In this document: positions 8,166-17,056 of the stretch, in pieces
How positions within the stretch are numbered: the stretch's first letter is position 1
Layout of the letters: every line of letters begins with the position of its first letter
Source of the DNA: F23-D06 sp963620035
GTDB lineage: Bacteria; Bacteroidota; Bacteroidia; Bacteroidales; WCHB1-69
NCBI GenBank assembly: GCA_963620035.1
Contig: CAVEXN010000004.1
Coordinates: 1-64,000 of the forward strand
Reading direction: 5' to 3'
Length of the DNA stretch: 64,000 nucleotides
The notes under the pieces: generated by a model
Databases searched by the model: none
The model's input: only the letters and a program-made list of their open reading frames with translations
Told to the model about the DNA's origin: nothing
Made by a program: the position numbers and the translations under genes

Positions 8166-8897
8166 ATGTATCGACTGAAACACATTATCTTCGCGCTTGT
8201 TTTGTCATTGGGGACGATGTTTGCCGCCGCACAGTCGCGCCCGTTCGGCACCCCGAACCTTATCAGATACGACGACCGCATCTGCCATTTCGGTTTCCTG
8301 ATCGGTGCCGGCTCCTACAATTACATAATTGCCACAAACCCTGACCTCACTACGAATGTTGACTATGACACGACACGGATCGTGAACTCGAAAGCCGGAA
8401 AGATGATGTGTCTGGGCATTGTTTCAGACCTGCATTTGGGCAAGTATTTCGACCTACGTCTGATTCCGACGTTCTCATTCCCGGATTGCCAGATCAACTA
8501 TATGCGCAAGACCAACAGCGTGGACCGCCAGTTCGCAAACGGAAACGCAAACGGCATCGTCTTCATCGACCTGCCGCTGATGCTCAAGTTCAAGTCTTCC
8601 AGAATTATGAACAACATGCGTGTGTATGTGCTTGCCGGCGCGCAGTACAGCCGCAATCTTGTGTACGGGAAAGCCGAGAAGCTGGCTTACCAAAAGAACG
8701 TGCTCCTCGTCACCGCCAATGATGTGGCGGCATTGACCGGCATAGGCATCGATTTCTACTGCACCTATTTCAAACTGAGCACAGAACTGAAGTTTTCGGT
8801 AGGTCTGCTCAACCAACTCCAGCAAGAGGGCGTGAGCAAGGGCAGCATTCAGTCGTTGCGTTCCAAGGCTTTCCAGTTTTCAGTGACATTTGAATAA
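8166..8897 (+). CDS. porT: PorT family outer-membrane beta-barrel protein
   Basis: 243 residues from the ATG at 8166, giving a clean signal peptide (MYRLKHIIFALVLSLG ... AAAQS). The mature part has alternating polar/hydrophobic strands and ends in an aromatic (FQFSVTFE), as outer-membrane barrels do. Sequence features such as FGFLIGAGSYNYI, LGIVSDLHLGKYFDLRLIPT and IDLPLMLKFKS are those of PorT, whose Porphyromonas member is needed for type IX secretion. Length is like that of the known protein (about 245). True PorT and other PorT-like barrels are hard to separate without comparison. glyS follows after 15 bp. Confidence 0.8.
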   Translation: MYRLKHIIFALVLSLGTMFAAAQSRPFGTPNLIRYDDRICHFGFLIGAGSYNYIIATNPDLTTNVDYDTTRIVNSKAGKMMCLGIVSDLHLGKYFDLRLIPTFSFPDCQINYMRKTNSVDRQFANGNANGIVFIDLPLMLKFKSSRIMNNMRVYVLAGAQYSRNLVYGKAEKLAYQKNVLLVTANDVAALTGIGIDFYCTYFKLSTELKFSVGLLNQLQQEGVSKGSIQSLRSKAFQFSVTFE

Positions 8898-8912
8898 AAA
8901 AAGAAACATAAT

Positions 8913-10427
8913 ATGGCTAATAACGAAGAACTTTTTAAACAGATTGTCGCCCATGCCAAAGAGTATGGTTTCATTTTCCCCTCCAGCGAGATCTACGACG
9001 GTCTCAGCGCCGTTTACGACTATGGTCAGAATGGTGTGGAACTCAAGAATAACATCAAACAGTACTGGTGGAAAGCGATGGTGCAGTACCACGACAACAT
9101 AGTCGGTCTGGACAGTGGCATTTTCATGCATCCTGCCATCTGGAAGGCTTCTGGGCATGTGGACGCATTCAACGACCCCCTCATCGACAACAAGGATTCC
9201 AAGAAACGCTACCGCGCAGATGTGCTGGTTGAAGACCACATCCAGAAGATTGAGGATAAAATCAACAAGGAGGTAGAGAAAGCCAGGAAACGCTTCGACA
9301 ATTTCGACGAGGCTATGTTCCGCCAGACCAACGGCCGGGTACTGCAATATCAGAAACAGATTGACGACATCTCCGGACGCTATGCTGAGATGATGAATGC
9401 CAATGACTTGGCAGGGCTTCGTGCCTTGATTGAAGAGTTGGGTATCGTGTGCCCGGTGTCCGGCACCCGCAACTGGACCGACGTGCGGCAGTTCAATCTG
9501 ATGTTCGCCACAAAACTCGGGTCTGTCTCCGACGGCGCCGACACGATTTACCTGCGCCCCGAAACCGCACAGGGCATTTTCGTCAACTTCCTGAATGTCT
9601 ATAAGACCGGACGGATGAAACTCCCATTCGGCATCGCCCAGATCGGCAAGGCTTTCAGGAACGAGATCGTGGCGCGCCAGTTCATATTCAGGATGCGCGA
9701 GTTCGAGCAGATGGAAATGCAGTTCTTCGTCAAACCCGGCGAGGAACTGAAATGGTTCGACTATTGGCGGCAAACACGCCTCGATTGGCACACCTCCCTG
9801 GGCATCCCCGCAGAGAACTACCGCTTCCACGACCACGAGAAACTGGCACACTATGCCAACGCCGCCACCGACATCGAGTTCAAGTTCCCCTTTGGCTTCA
9901 AAGAACTGGAGGGCATCCACTCCCGCACCGACTTCGACCTTTCGCAGCACGAGAAATTCTCCGGTAAGAAACTCCGCTATTTTGACCCCGAGACGAACGA
10001 AAACTATGTCCCATACGTTGTCGAGACTTCCATCGGCGTGGACAGGATGTTCCTGGCGGTGTTCAGCCATGCATACAACCAAGAGACGTTGGAAGACGGT
10101 TCTACGCGTGTGGTGCTGAAACTGCCCGCCCGTCTTGCTCCCTACAAAGCCGCTGTGCTTCCGTTGGTCAAGAAAGACGGTTTGCCAGAAATAGGCCAGG
10201 AAATATTCGGAGAACTGAAGAAAGATTTCATGGTGCAGTACGAGGACAAAGATGCCGTAGGCAGACGTTACCGCCGCCAGGACGCCATCGGCACGCCGTT
10301 TTGCATCACGATTGACAACCAGACGAAAGAGGACGGCACGGTGACGCTACGCGAACGCGACACGATGCAGCAATACCGACTGCCCGCCGACAGTCTGGCC
10401 GATGAATTATACAGAAAACTGAAATGA
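8913..10427 (+). CDS. glyS: Glycyl-tRNA synthetase, single-chain class II type
   Basis: 504 residues. Class II core is visible: KEYGFIFPSSEIYDG at the N-terminus, WWKAMVQYHDNIVGLDSGIFMHP, motif 2 around AFRNEIVARQFIFRMREFEQMEM, and motif 3 around SIGVDRMFLAV, followed by an anticodon-binding domain (APYKAAVLPLVKKDG). This is the dimeric alpha2 type rather than the alpha2beta2 type. It lacks the long insertions of eukaryotic enzymes. Its stop codon overlaps the start of the GWxTD gene by 4 bp (ATGA), so the two are translationally coupled, an odd pairing of a housekeeping enzyme with an exported protein. Confidence 0.97.
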   Translation: MANNEELFKQIVAHAKEYGFIFPSSEIYDGLSAVYDYGQNGVELKNNIKQYWWKAMVQYHDNIVGLDSGIFMHPAIWKASGHVDAFNDPLIDNKDSKKRYRADVLVEDHIQKIEDKINKEVEKARKRFDNFDEAMFRQTNGRVLQYQKQIDDISGRYAEMMNANDLAGLRALIEELGIVCPVSGTRNWTDVRQFNLMFATKLGSVSDGADTIYLRPETAQGIFVNFLNVYKTGRMKLPFGIAQIGKAFRNEIVARQFIFRMREFEQMEMQFFVKPGEELKWFDYWRQTRLDWHTSLGIPAENYRFHDHEKLAHYANAATDIEFKFPFGFKELEGIHSRTDFDLSQHEKFSGKKLRYFDPETNENYVPYVVETSIGVDRMFLAVFSHAYNQETLEDGSTRVVLKLPARLAPYKAAVLPLVKKDGLPEIGQEIFGELKKDFMVQYEDKDAVGRRYRRQDAIGTPFCITIDNQTKEDGTVTLRERDTMQQYRLPADSLADELYRKLK

Positions 10428-11890
10428 CAATGAGACGCTTTGTTATTTTGCTCTTGCTTTCAGGGCTCTCACTGCTCGCCGCCGCCCAGAACATGAAGGC
10501 TTTCATCAGCCACAAAGCCTATTGCACAGGAAACAGGCAGCCCTATATCGAGTTCACATTCATCATTGGCGGCAATTCGGTGCAGTATGTCAAGGACGAA
10601 CAAGGGAAATTCGGTGCCGAAGTTGACATACGTGTGGATGTGGCCAAAAACGACTCTGTTGTCAAAACGCTGCACTATGTGCTGGCCAGCGAGCCGCTGG
10701 ACGACACGTCCGACGCCCACGTGCCCGATTTTGCCGACATCAAGAACCTTCCTGTCGAGAACGGCGACTATTTCCTAAATTTCTATCTCACGGACAAAAA
10801 CGCCGACACGGCAGCGCAACTGAAATACATCGACCGCATTGTCATCAATTTCCCGGAAGACAGGATCTCCTCTTCCCGGATTTCGCTCTTCGAGGACATG
10901 CGCGCACCTGAATCGCCCGGGCTCTATGTAAAGTATGGCTACTATCTGCCGCCATCTTACTATAACTATGTCCCCGAAAGCCAATATGTACTTCCTTTTG
11001 CCCTTGAGGTTTATAATACGAGAAGTCTGCTCGGCGACAAGGAATTGAGCGCCAAGTGCTTTGTGGAATATGCTTCCAACAGGATGGTTGCTATGCCTGA
11101 CCATATCATCACCAAGCGGCTGAAAACCGATGATGTGATGCTTGTCATCGACCAGTTCAACGTTTTCAAACTGCCTTCAGGCAACTACAATCTGGCCGTT
11201 GAACTGTATGACGGTGACAGTCTGCTGCTCGTCAGCAAGGTGTTCTTCCAGAAAAGCAACCCTTCCGTGAAACTTGACCTGGCCAATTATGACAATGTGG
11301 ATGTCAACCGCACTTTCGTGACGGATATGACCGACCGCCGTAAACTGGAAGACGACATAAAGTCGCTCTACCCAATCAGCTCGAATATGGAGCGGGAGTT
11401 CTATGACCAGCGCCTCAAGTCAGTGGAGACGGATCAGTTGCAGCGTTATTTCTATGCCTTTTGGCTGGCCCGCAACCCAAACGACCCTGAAGGCGCTTGG
11501 AAAAAGTATGAGAAAATGGTCTCTTTTGTCCAGGAACGTTTCGGAAGCAAACAGGTGAAAGGCTACCGCACCGACCGCGGACGCGTCTATCTCCAGTATG
11601 GACAGCCGAACGACATCAAGGAAATCCCATCAGACCCAACGACTGTACCCTACGAAATATGGCATTATTACTACCTTGATGACCAGTCAAACGTGAAGTT
11701 CGTATTCTACGACCCCTCTTTGATAGGCAACGACTATGAACTGCTTCATTCCAACAAATACGGCGAACTCCACGACAGCAACTGGAAAATGAAGTTGGTC
11801 AAGGCGATACAGCCACAGACGGACATCTATTCCGAAGATCCTAACGAATACTACGGCGGCGACATCAACGGGAACTGGCGCTATCATTGA
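10424..11890 (+). CDS. GWxTD domain-containing exported protein
   Basis: 488 residues. A signal peptide is clear (MRRFVILLLLSGLSLLAAAQ, with ATG at 10424 or 10430). The C-terminal third has GYRTDRGRVYLQYGQP and IWHYYYLDDQSNVKFVFYD, the pattern of the GWxTD domain, a conserved exported domain of Bacteroidota with no firm function. The middle has beta-rich repeats (SLLLVSKVFFQKSNPS). The start overlaps the glyS stop by 4 bp. The downstream porin starts 5 bp after its stop, so these two envelope proteins are likely made together. Confidence 0.88.
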   Translation: MTMRRFVILLLLSGLSLLAAAQNMKAFISHKAYCTGNRQPYIEFTFIIGGNSVQYVKDEQGKFGAEVDIRVDVAKNDSVVKTLHYVLASEPLDDTSDAHVPDFADIKNLPVENGDYFLNFYLTDKNADTAAQLKYIDRIVINFPEDRISSSRISLFEDMRAPESPGLYVKYGYYLPPSYYNYVPESQYVLPFALEVYNTRSLLGDKELSAKCFVEYASNRMVAMPDHIITKRLKTDDVMLVIDQFNVFKLPSGNYNLAVELYDGDSLLLVSKVFFQKSNPSVKLDLANYDNVDVNRTFVTDMTDRRKLEDDIKSLYPISSNMEREFYDQRLKSVETDQLQRYFYAFWLARNPNDPEGAWKKYEKMVSFVQERFGSKQVKGYRTDRGRVYLQYGQPNDIKEIPSDPTTVPYEIWHYYYLDDQSNVKFVFYDPSLIGNDYELLHSNKYGELHDSNWKMKLVKAIQPQTDIYSEDPNEYYGGDINGNWRYH

Positions 11891-11895
11891 CGGGT

Positions 11896-12951
11896 ATGCA
11901 CAAAGCATTGAAGAAGTTTTCATTGTTCTGCTGTTTTCTTGCTGCTGCATTTCCGCTGTCTGCCAAAATTGATTCCGTCTCTGTGTCGGTTGGCGATACC
12001 GTAGCGCCCAAACGTGACTTGGAACGCCTTATGCCTAAGTTTACAGCTACGGTTATGGGACGTTACGAATTCAGCCCCTCATCAGGCTCCGGCCATTTTG
12101 AACTGCGGCACAGCAGGGTAGGCATGAGCGGCAACATACACCCGATGTTTTCTTATATGGCGTTGGTTGATCTTTCTTACGGCGGAAAGTTCTCGCCTGT
12201 CGCAATCTTCGCACGTTTTGAACCCGTGAAAGGGTTGTCGTTTCTGATAGGCTACGACAAACTGCCTTTCAGTTCTGAGAACCTGTTGTCGCCTTACCGC
12301 ACCTATTTTTCCGACAAATCCTTTCTCACCCAGAAAATCACGGCGTGGAGCGATGTAGGAGGCGTGATCGGTTACAAACGAGACGGAAAAGTGCCGTTCG
12401 AGGTCAGGGCCGGTCTTTTCAACAGTTCAGGTTTCAGCAGCCAGCGGCAGTTGCAGAAGAGCGTGAACGGCGTTTTAAGAGGCACGGTCTCGCTTTTCAG
12501 TGACTTCACTTTGTCGTTCGATTACGCATCCATTCAACCCGAAGCGATGCGAATGCGCCACATAGGTGTCGATTTGGCCTATACGATTGCAGGTCTGCAT
12601 CTTGAGACGGAATACCTCTACAAAAGATACAATTGTGCGCAGTTCTCTTCTACCCATGCGTTCTATGGTCTTGCGTTCTATGAGATACCGCTTCGCAAAA
12701 AGATGTTGCACAGCATCCATATTGGCGGACGCTATGATGCCATCACTCCCAACTGTACCGGCAAACAGTCAGAAAAGGGCGTTTATGAATGGGAACAATT
12801 CAGGCAGCGCATCACGGCAGGGGTTACGCTGATGTTCATAGAGCAGCCGGTCAGGGCTTCGGTTCGTGTCAACTACGAGAAGAATTTCTTCCGGACCGGC
12901 GTGGAAAACAACGAAGACCGAATCATTCTGGAAATGATTGCGCACTATTGA
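11896..12951 (+). CDS. Porin_O_P-like outer-membrane porin
   Basis: 351 residues from the ATG at 11896. Signal peptide: MHKALKKFSLFCCFLAAAFPLSA. The mature protein begins a barrel with RYEFSPSSGSGHFELRHSRVGMSG, followed by LSFLIGYDKLPFSSENLLSP and AWSDVGGVIGYKR, which are characteristic of the phosphate-selective porin O and P family. Alternating strands continue to the C-terminus (DRIILEMIAHY). Substrate is not predictable. Gene order after glyS and the GWxTD gene suggests one transcript; it ends 18 bp from the convergent TPR lipoprotein gene. Confidence 0.85.
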   Translation: MHKALKKFSLFCCFLAAAFPLSAKIDSVSVSVGDTVAPKRDLERLMPKFTATVMGRYEFSPSSGSGHFELRHSRVGMSGNIHPMFSYMALVDLSYGGKFSPVAIFARFEPVKGLSFLIGYDKLPFSSENLLSPYRTYFSDKSFLTQKITAWSDVGGVIGYKRDGKVPFEVRAGLFNSSGFSSQRQLQKSVNGVLRGTVSLFSDFTLSFDYASIQPEAMRMRHIGVDLAYTIAGLHLETEYLYKRYNCAQFSSTHAFYGLAFYEIPLRKKMLHSIHIGGRYDAITPNCTGKQSEKGVYEWEQFRQRITAGVTLMFIEQPVRASVRVNYEKNFFRTGVENNEDRIILEMIAHY

Positions 12952-12968
12952 GTGCAATCCCTATGCGG

Positions 12969-14072
12969 CTATTTCATCACTTGCCGCAGTTCTTCATCGC
13001 TCATACCATAAGCCTCCTTTCCTTTGCGCAAGCAGTTTTGAAAGCCGCTTTCGTCGTTCAGTCCTTTGAAACACTGCAGTTCGCTGTACCACAAGTCCCA
13101 AAGCAGCGGCAAGGCTTTCTCGGCCATCTCAAGGCAGGAGAGTGCATCTGAATAGCGTTTGGCATAGAGGTTAGCTTTGGCATAGAACAGCAGGAAGACA
13201 GGGTCATCGCCGGTATAAGGAATAAGTTCATTTACAGTCTCTTCAGTCTCCTTAACCTTTCCGTTGTTGAAATAATAGAGCAATTTGTGCAGCAGGAGGT
13301 AACGCGGGTCGGCATCCTCCTTGAGTTGGTCAAGGTTGTTGATGAATTTCGCAGGAGAGGTTTTGTAGAGGTCGGCAATATAAAGCTGGTAGAACAGGGG
13401 GTATTCCTTTATTTCATTCTTGTGGGTGGACAGTAGGTTGAGTGACTCGCGGTATTTCCCCTCTTTGAGCAGTTCTTCGGCTTTTTGGAGCCATTGTGCG
13501 GCACCGTCCGGGTCTGTCTTCAGCATCAAGTTGTAGAGCATGCCCTTTTCGATGTTTTCGGAAAGCGTGCTGCCGGTGTTGTAGATGAAGCCGTTTTCAA
13601 TCATCAGTTTCCCGTTGGCCGTATCCACAATGAAGTCCGAAAAGTTGAGGTTGTAGTTGTCGTAAGTCCGGAATACGATATGATGCTTCCCCTCGTCGGT
13701 ATAATGCCGCACAAAGGCGAAGTCTCCGCCGTTGTTGACGGCTTTGACGTGTTGGCTGCCCAATTTGAGGCAGTCGTCGAAATAACGTTGTCCCCCCTCC
13801 ACATCGAAACCGCTGTAAACGATGGAGTTCTCGGAAACGACCCGTTTGATGTGCTGTTTGTCGATGAGGCTGTCGAGCGCTGCTGCCTTGCCGTCAAGGA
13901 TGCCTTTTTCTATGCGTTTGGCCAATGAAATGACGGTTTCCTCATTCAGCACGGCTGGCTCTTCGGATGTCTCTTCAGGCTTTGCGGAATGGCATCCGTA
14001 AATAAGCATTAAGGAAAACAGCATGGCGGTCAAATGCAGGGCATGCTTTGACTGGTGTATGAAAGGGGTCAT
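12969..14072 (-). CDS. TPR-repeat lipoprotein
   Basis: 367 residues from the ATG at 14072. The N-terminus is a lipoprotein signal (MLFSLMLIYGCHS with the lipobox Cys), then an acidic linker EETSEEPAVLNEE. The C-terminal half is helical with TPR-like units (WLQKAEELLKEGKYRESLNLL, LYAKRYSDALSCLEMAEKALP). The middle region (GFDVEGGQRYFDDCLKLGSQ, then VRHYTDEGKHHIVFRTYD) is unrecognised. The start codon overlaps the stop of the EEP gene by 4 bp (ATGA), so the pair is coupled. A role in envelope assembly is plausible but not shown. Confidence 0.75.
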   Translation of the reverse strand: MTPFIHQSKHALHLTAMLFSLMLIYGCHSAKPEETSEEPAVLNEETVISLAKRIEKGILDGKAAALDSLIDKQHIKRVVSENSIVYSGFDVEGGQRYFDDCLKLGSQHVKAVNNGGDFAFVRHYTDEGKHHIVFRTYDNYNLNFSDFIVDTANGKLMIENGFIYNTGSTLSENIEKGMLYNLMLKTDPDGAAQWLQKAEELLKEGKYRESLNLLSTHKNEIKEYPLFYQLYIADLYKTSPAKFINNLDQLKEDADPRYLLLHKLLYYFNNGKVKETEETVNELIPYTGDDPVFLLFYAKANLYAKRYSDALSCLEMAEKALPLLWDLWYSELQCFKGLNDESGFQNCLRKGKEAYGMSDEELRQVMK

Positions 14073-15226
14073 TTCTTGTTGATGATTGAGATGTATGTAT
14101 AGATAGGGTAATGGTCTGAAACGTCCATTTCCCGGCAAACCGTATAGCCGAAATCGTTGTACCGGCGGTCGTGTAGTATATAGTCGATACGGTAGGTGGG
14201 GAATACTTCACCTGCATAGGTGGAGCCGGTGCCTTTTCCGCTGCTCCGGAATGAATCTTTGAGCCTGCGTGCAATCTTGTTGTAACTGTACGAGGCGGGA
14301 GAGTCGTTGAAGTCTCCGCATACGATAACAGGAAATCGGCACGAATCCACGGAGCGGTGTACGCTGCGGGCCTGATACTGTCTTGATTCAAATGCGGATG
14401 CGATTTTTGTGTTGAGTTTACGGACTTTGTAGTCCATATTTGAGGTGGTGTCCGTATGGTTGTGCAGTATGGCCTTCCCTGTAGCGTAGTCTTCATCATC
14501 CAGCCTCATAGAGCTGAGATGGAGATTGTATATGCGCAAGGTGTCGCTGTTGTAGCGGATGTCCACATACATGGTCTTGTTGGCCGAACTGTCGGGCATC
14601 TCGACAATGCCGCAGTCTATGATTCTGTAGCGGCTGAAGATGGCCAGTCCGCTTTGGTATCCGCTGATTCCGCACGGCAAGAGATAGGTGCGGTACGTTT
14701 TGTTGTTGTCAGGCAGCCCGAGCGCTTCAAGTATATGCTGTGTCGTGTTGTCGCGGTGCGTTCGCCCTGACGCATCGTATAAATACTCCTGGATGCAGAG
14801 GATGTCCGGTCTCTCTTTTTTCAGGAAATCCTTGATTCTGACGTTGCTTTCATCCCGGTCTTCTACGAACATGTTGAACATACGCACATTGTAACTCATC
14901 ACTTTCAAACAGTTTGCGCAGGTCTCGGGCTTTTCCTGAGCGCGCATCTGGAAATGGCGGTCTATATTGTTGATGTTCATAAGGATGATGACGGTTGGCA
15001 GTAGCGACCAGCGATAGTCTATGAAGAGCCAAAGCACCGCGAATCCTATATTGGCGAAGAGAAAATAGGGGAACAGAAGCCCGCAGTAGGCAATCAGGTG
15101 CGAAACAGAGGGCGGAATCAGTTTGGCAAGATAGGACAACAGCAAGGCTATAGCGGCTGCGGAAGTCAACGCCAACAGCATGAATTTGGCGGCTGATTTG
15201 ATGAAATCGATTCTTTTCTTGGCCAT
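14069..15226 (-). CDS. Membrane-anchored endonuclease/exonuclease/phosphatase (EEP) family protein
   Basis: 385 residues. About three hydrophobic segments occupy residues 12-75 (LLALTSAAAIALLLSYL, IAYCGLLFPYFLFANIGFAVLWLFI, LLPTVIILMN). The EEP domain follows: LKVMSYNVRMFN, DILCIQEY (metal-binding Glu), YRTYLLPCG, VIVCGDFNDSPAS and SDHYPIYTYISI with the terminal Asp-His pair. Such proteins are phosphodiesterases or phosphatases acting on nucleic acid, lipid or sugar phosphates. The membrane anchor argues for an envelope substrate. It sits 2 bp after the rhomboid gene and overlaps the TPR lipoprotein gene. Confidence 0.85.
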   Translation of the reverse strand: MAKKRIDFIKSAAKFMLLALTSAAAIALLLSYLAKLIPPSVSHLIAYCGLLFPYFLFANIGFAVLWLFIDYRWSLLPTVIILMNINNIDRHFQMRAQEKPETCANCLKVMSYNVRMFNMFVEDRDESNVRIKDFLKKERPDILCIQEYLYDASGRTHRDNTTQHILEALGLPDNNKTYRTYLLPCGISGYQSGLAIFSRYRIIDCGIVEMPDSSANKTMYVDIRYNSDTLRIYNLHLSSMRLDDEDYATGKAILHNHTDTTSNMDYKVRKLNTKIASAFESRQYQARSVHRSVDSCRFPVIVCGDFNDSPASYSYNKIARRLKDSFRSSGKGTGSTYAGEVFPTYRIDYILHDRRYNDFGYTVCREMDVSDHYPIYTYISIINKK

Positions 15227-15228
15227 GG

Positions 15229-16272
15229 CTATTTCCTTGATTGCTTGAAAAGGAAGTCTTTTTCTTCTTTGGAAAGGGATTCGTAGCCACCTTTGGATAT
15301 CTTGTCGAGGATTTCGTTTATCCTGCGCTGTTCAGATGCTCTGCGGGCATTGTAATCCTCGTCGCTCATAGGGCGGCTGTCATAACTGCAAGAGTCGTGA
15401 TATCCGTCCTGCCGGCGCCGCTTCCTGAAGTTGAACCTGCGGGAGCGTTGTGGCTCTATCCAGCCGCTGTGATTGCGCTCGTTGCGCCGCCACAACAGTA
15501 TAACGCCCAGACCGAACACCATACCGCCGAGGTGGGCAAAATGGGCCACGCCGTCAGAGGCGCCCAGTCCGGTGAGCAGTTCGAGCACACCGTAAAGCAG
15601 TACCATCCATTTTGCCTTGATGGGCAGAAGGAAGTAGATGTATATATAGTTGTTAGGAAATAGCATGCCGAATGCCAGCAAGATGCCATATACGGCCCCA
15701 GACGCACCAATGATGTTGAAGCCATTGAGGAATGTTTCGCGTGCATTGTCCGTGATTTCTATGATTTGGTTGAGCATACCCGGATTCTGCTGCAAGACGC
15801 TCAGATTTGCTGTGAGCATTTGCGTGAATCGGGCATCCTTGTTGTTGATGGCAAGATTGCGGTATGTCTCCAGCGACGGGTCGTTCAGAAAACCGTCAAG
15901 CAATACAAGCTGCGGATGGATTTCGAAGTAGAGAACCAGATAATGAGTCAACGCCGCACCAATGCCGGTGATGAAATAGTAGATGAGGAAACGCTTTGTG
16001 CCCCAATGGTTCTCCACAGCGGCGCCAAACATCCACAGCGCGAACATGTTGAAGAAGAGGTGACTGAAATTGCCGTGCATGAACATATAGGTGATGAACT
16101 GCCACGGATAAAAGTCGGAGGCGGCTATGAAGTGAAGCCCTAACCATTGGGTGAGGTCGCACGACTTTTGCAGCACTATAGTGGCCACGAAAGCCAAAGT
16201 GTTGATGATGAGCAGATTCTTCACCCCGGGAGGCAATATGTTGAAGCCCCCCATCCTTATCTGATTGTCCAT
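15229..16272 (-). CDS. Rhomboid family intramembrane serine protease
   Basis: 347 residues. Rhomboid hallmarks are present: FMHGNFSHLFFNMFALWMFG in the second membrane segment region, the catalytic serine in GASGAVYGILLAFG, and the catalytic histidine in VAHFAHLGGMVFGLG. Six or so membrane segments are visible. A loop of about 70 residues (LVLLDGFLNDPSLETYRNLA onward) separates the HxxxN-containing part from the serine helix, longer than in E. coli GlpG. A charged cytoplasmic tail of about 90 residues, rich in Arg and Ser, follows the last helix. It lies in a - strand group with the EEP and TPR genes. Confidence 0.9.
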   Translation of the reverse strand: MDNQIRMGGFNILPPGVKNLLIINTLAFVATIVLQKSCDLTQWLGLHFIAASDFYPWQFITYMFMHGNFSHLFFNMFALWMFGAAVENHWGTKRFLIYYFITGIGAALTHYLVLYFEIHPQLVLLDGFLNDPSLETYRNLAINNKDARFTQMLTANLSVLQQNPGMLNQIIEITDNARETFLNGFNIIGASGAVYGILLAFGMLFPNNYIYIYFLLPIKAKWMVLLYGVLELLTGLGASDGVAHFAHLGGMVFGLGVILLWRRNERNHSGWIEPQRSRRFNFRKRRRQDGYHDSCSYDSRPMSDEDYNARRASEQRRINEILDKISKGGYESLSKEEKDFLFKQSRK

Positions 16273-16275
16273 TTG

Positions 16276-16986
16276 CTATGAATTGTTTTTCTGCTTTGCC
16301 CTGTGAACGAGGCTTTTCCAGTAGTTGATGTGCCAAAGAATGTGTATTACCGCCACGATGGTCATCGGAATGCCGAATTGCACATGCCAATATCGGAAAG
16401 TGCGCATTGTCTGCATGGCGATGCCGTAGTTGATCTGTATGACCAGAAAGAATCCGGACAGACACGACACGATTGCGGTCACCAGCAACACGACGTTCCA
16501 TATTTTGCGGTGTGTGGCTTTTTTCAGGACGTTGACTTTTACCAATATGGCACTGAACGCGTAAAGGACAAGGGTGAGTCCTGAAATCAGCAGAAGGTCG
16601 TAGGGCGATTCTCGTCTTTTTGCCGGCCGTTCTTCCGTGGCGGGCACAACTTCTGTTTCCGTTGTCGTATCCGTCTGTACTGTAAGATCTTGTGGCTTGG
16701 CTTTTTCCGCATCTTTTTCAACCGCAATGTCTGTCGTGGAGACGGAGGGCTTGACCACCGTTTTTTTCTTTGCGGCGACCTTTTCCGGTTTTGCCGTATC
16801 CGCGTTCTGTACCGGTTCTGCTGTGGGCTTCGAGAGCCCTCCATGGTCGCAGAACCCGTCTCCGTTCTGGTCGATGAACCGTCCGCACTGTCCCGGACAG
16901 TCAATGACATCACAATCTTTCTGTGCCTGCGAGTTCATGCAGAAGGCAAACAGGAAAATAATGGCTGCGAAAATCTTTGTTCTCAT
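16276..16986 (-). CDS. Exported/membrane protein with Cys-flanked EF-hand-like loop and four-helix cytochrome-like region
   Basis: 236 residues. A signal peptide (MRTKIFAAIIFLFAFCMNSQAQ) is followed by a compact Cys-rich loop, CPGQCGRFIDQNGDGFCDHG, in which DQNGDGFCD resembles a calcium-binding loop set among cysteines. Residues 50-120 are a low-complexity Lys/Pro/Glu linker. The C-terminus has four hydrophobic helices (LLLISGLTLVLYAFSAILV, IWNVVLLVTAIVSCLSGFFLVI, FGIPMTIVAVIHILWHINYW) with His residues that could hold haem, as in DUF4405-like proteins. No known function. The next gene downstream is the rhomboid 3 bp away. Confidence 0.6.
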   Translation of the reverse strand: MRTKIFAAIIFLFAFCMNSQAQKDCDVIDCPGQCGRFIDQNGDGFCDHGGLSKPTAEPVQNADTAKPEKVAAKKKTVVKPSVSTTDIAVEKDAEKAKPQDLTVQTDTTTETEVVPATEERPAKRRESPYDLLLISGLTLVLYAFSAILVKVNVLKKATHRKIWNVVLLVTAIVSCLSGFFLVIQINYGIAMQTMRTFRYWHVQFGIPMTIVAVIHILWHINYWKSLVHRAKQKNNS

Positions 16987-17013
16987 ATTTATTTCAATAG
17001 GATGTTAAGAAAA

Positions 17014-17046
17014 CATAAGAGGCAGGTCGTATGCCTGCCTCTTATG
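17014..17046 (-). terminator. Intrinsic terminator after the FKBP gene
   Basis: A perfect 13-bp stem (17014-17026 with 17034-17046, core AAGAGGCAGG/CCTGCCTCTT) with a 7-base loop, followed on the - strand by TTTTCTT. It lies 11 bp after the FKBP stop codon at 17057. Confidence 0.8.
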
Positions 17047-17056
17047 TCGAATTACA

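Noticed and set aside
12789..13151. ORF crossing the convergent ends of the porin and TPR genes
   Set aside because: It lies mostly over the C-terminal end of the porin and over the complement of the lipoprotein gene; no start context or family signal.
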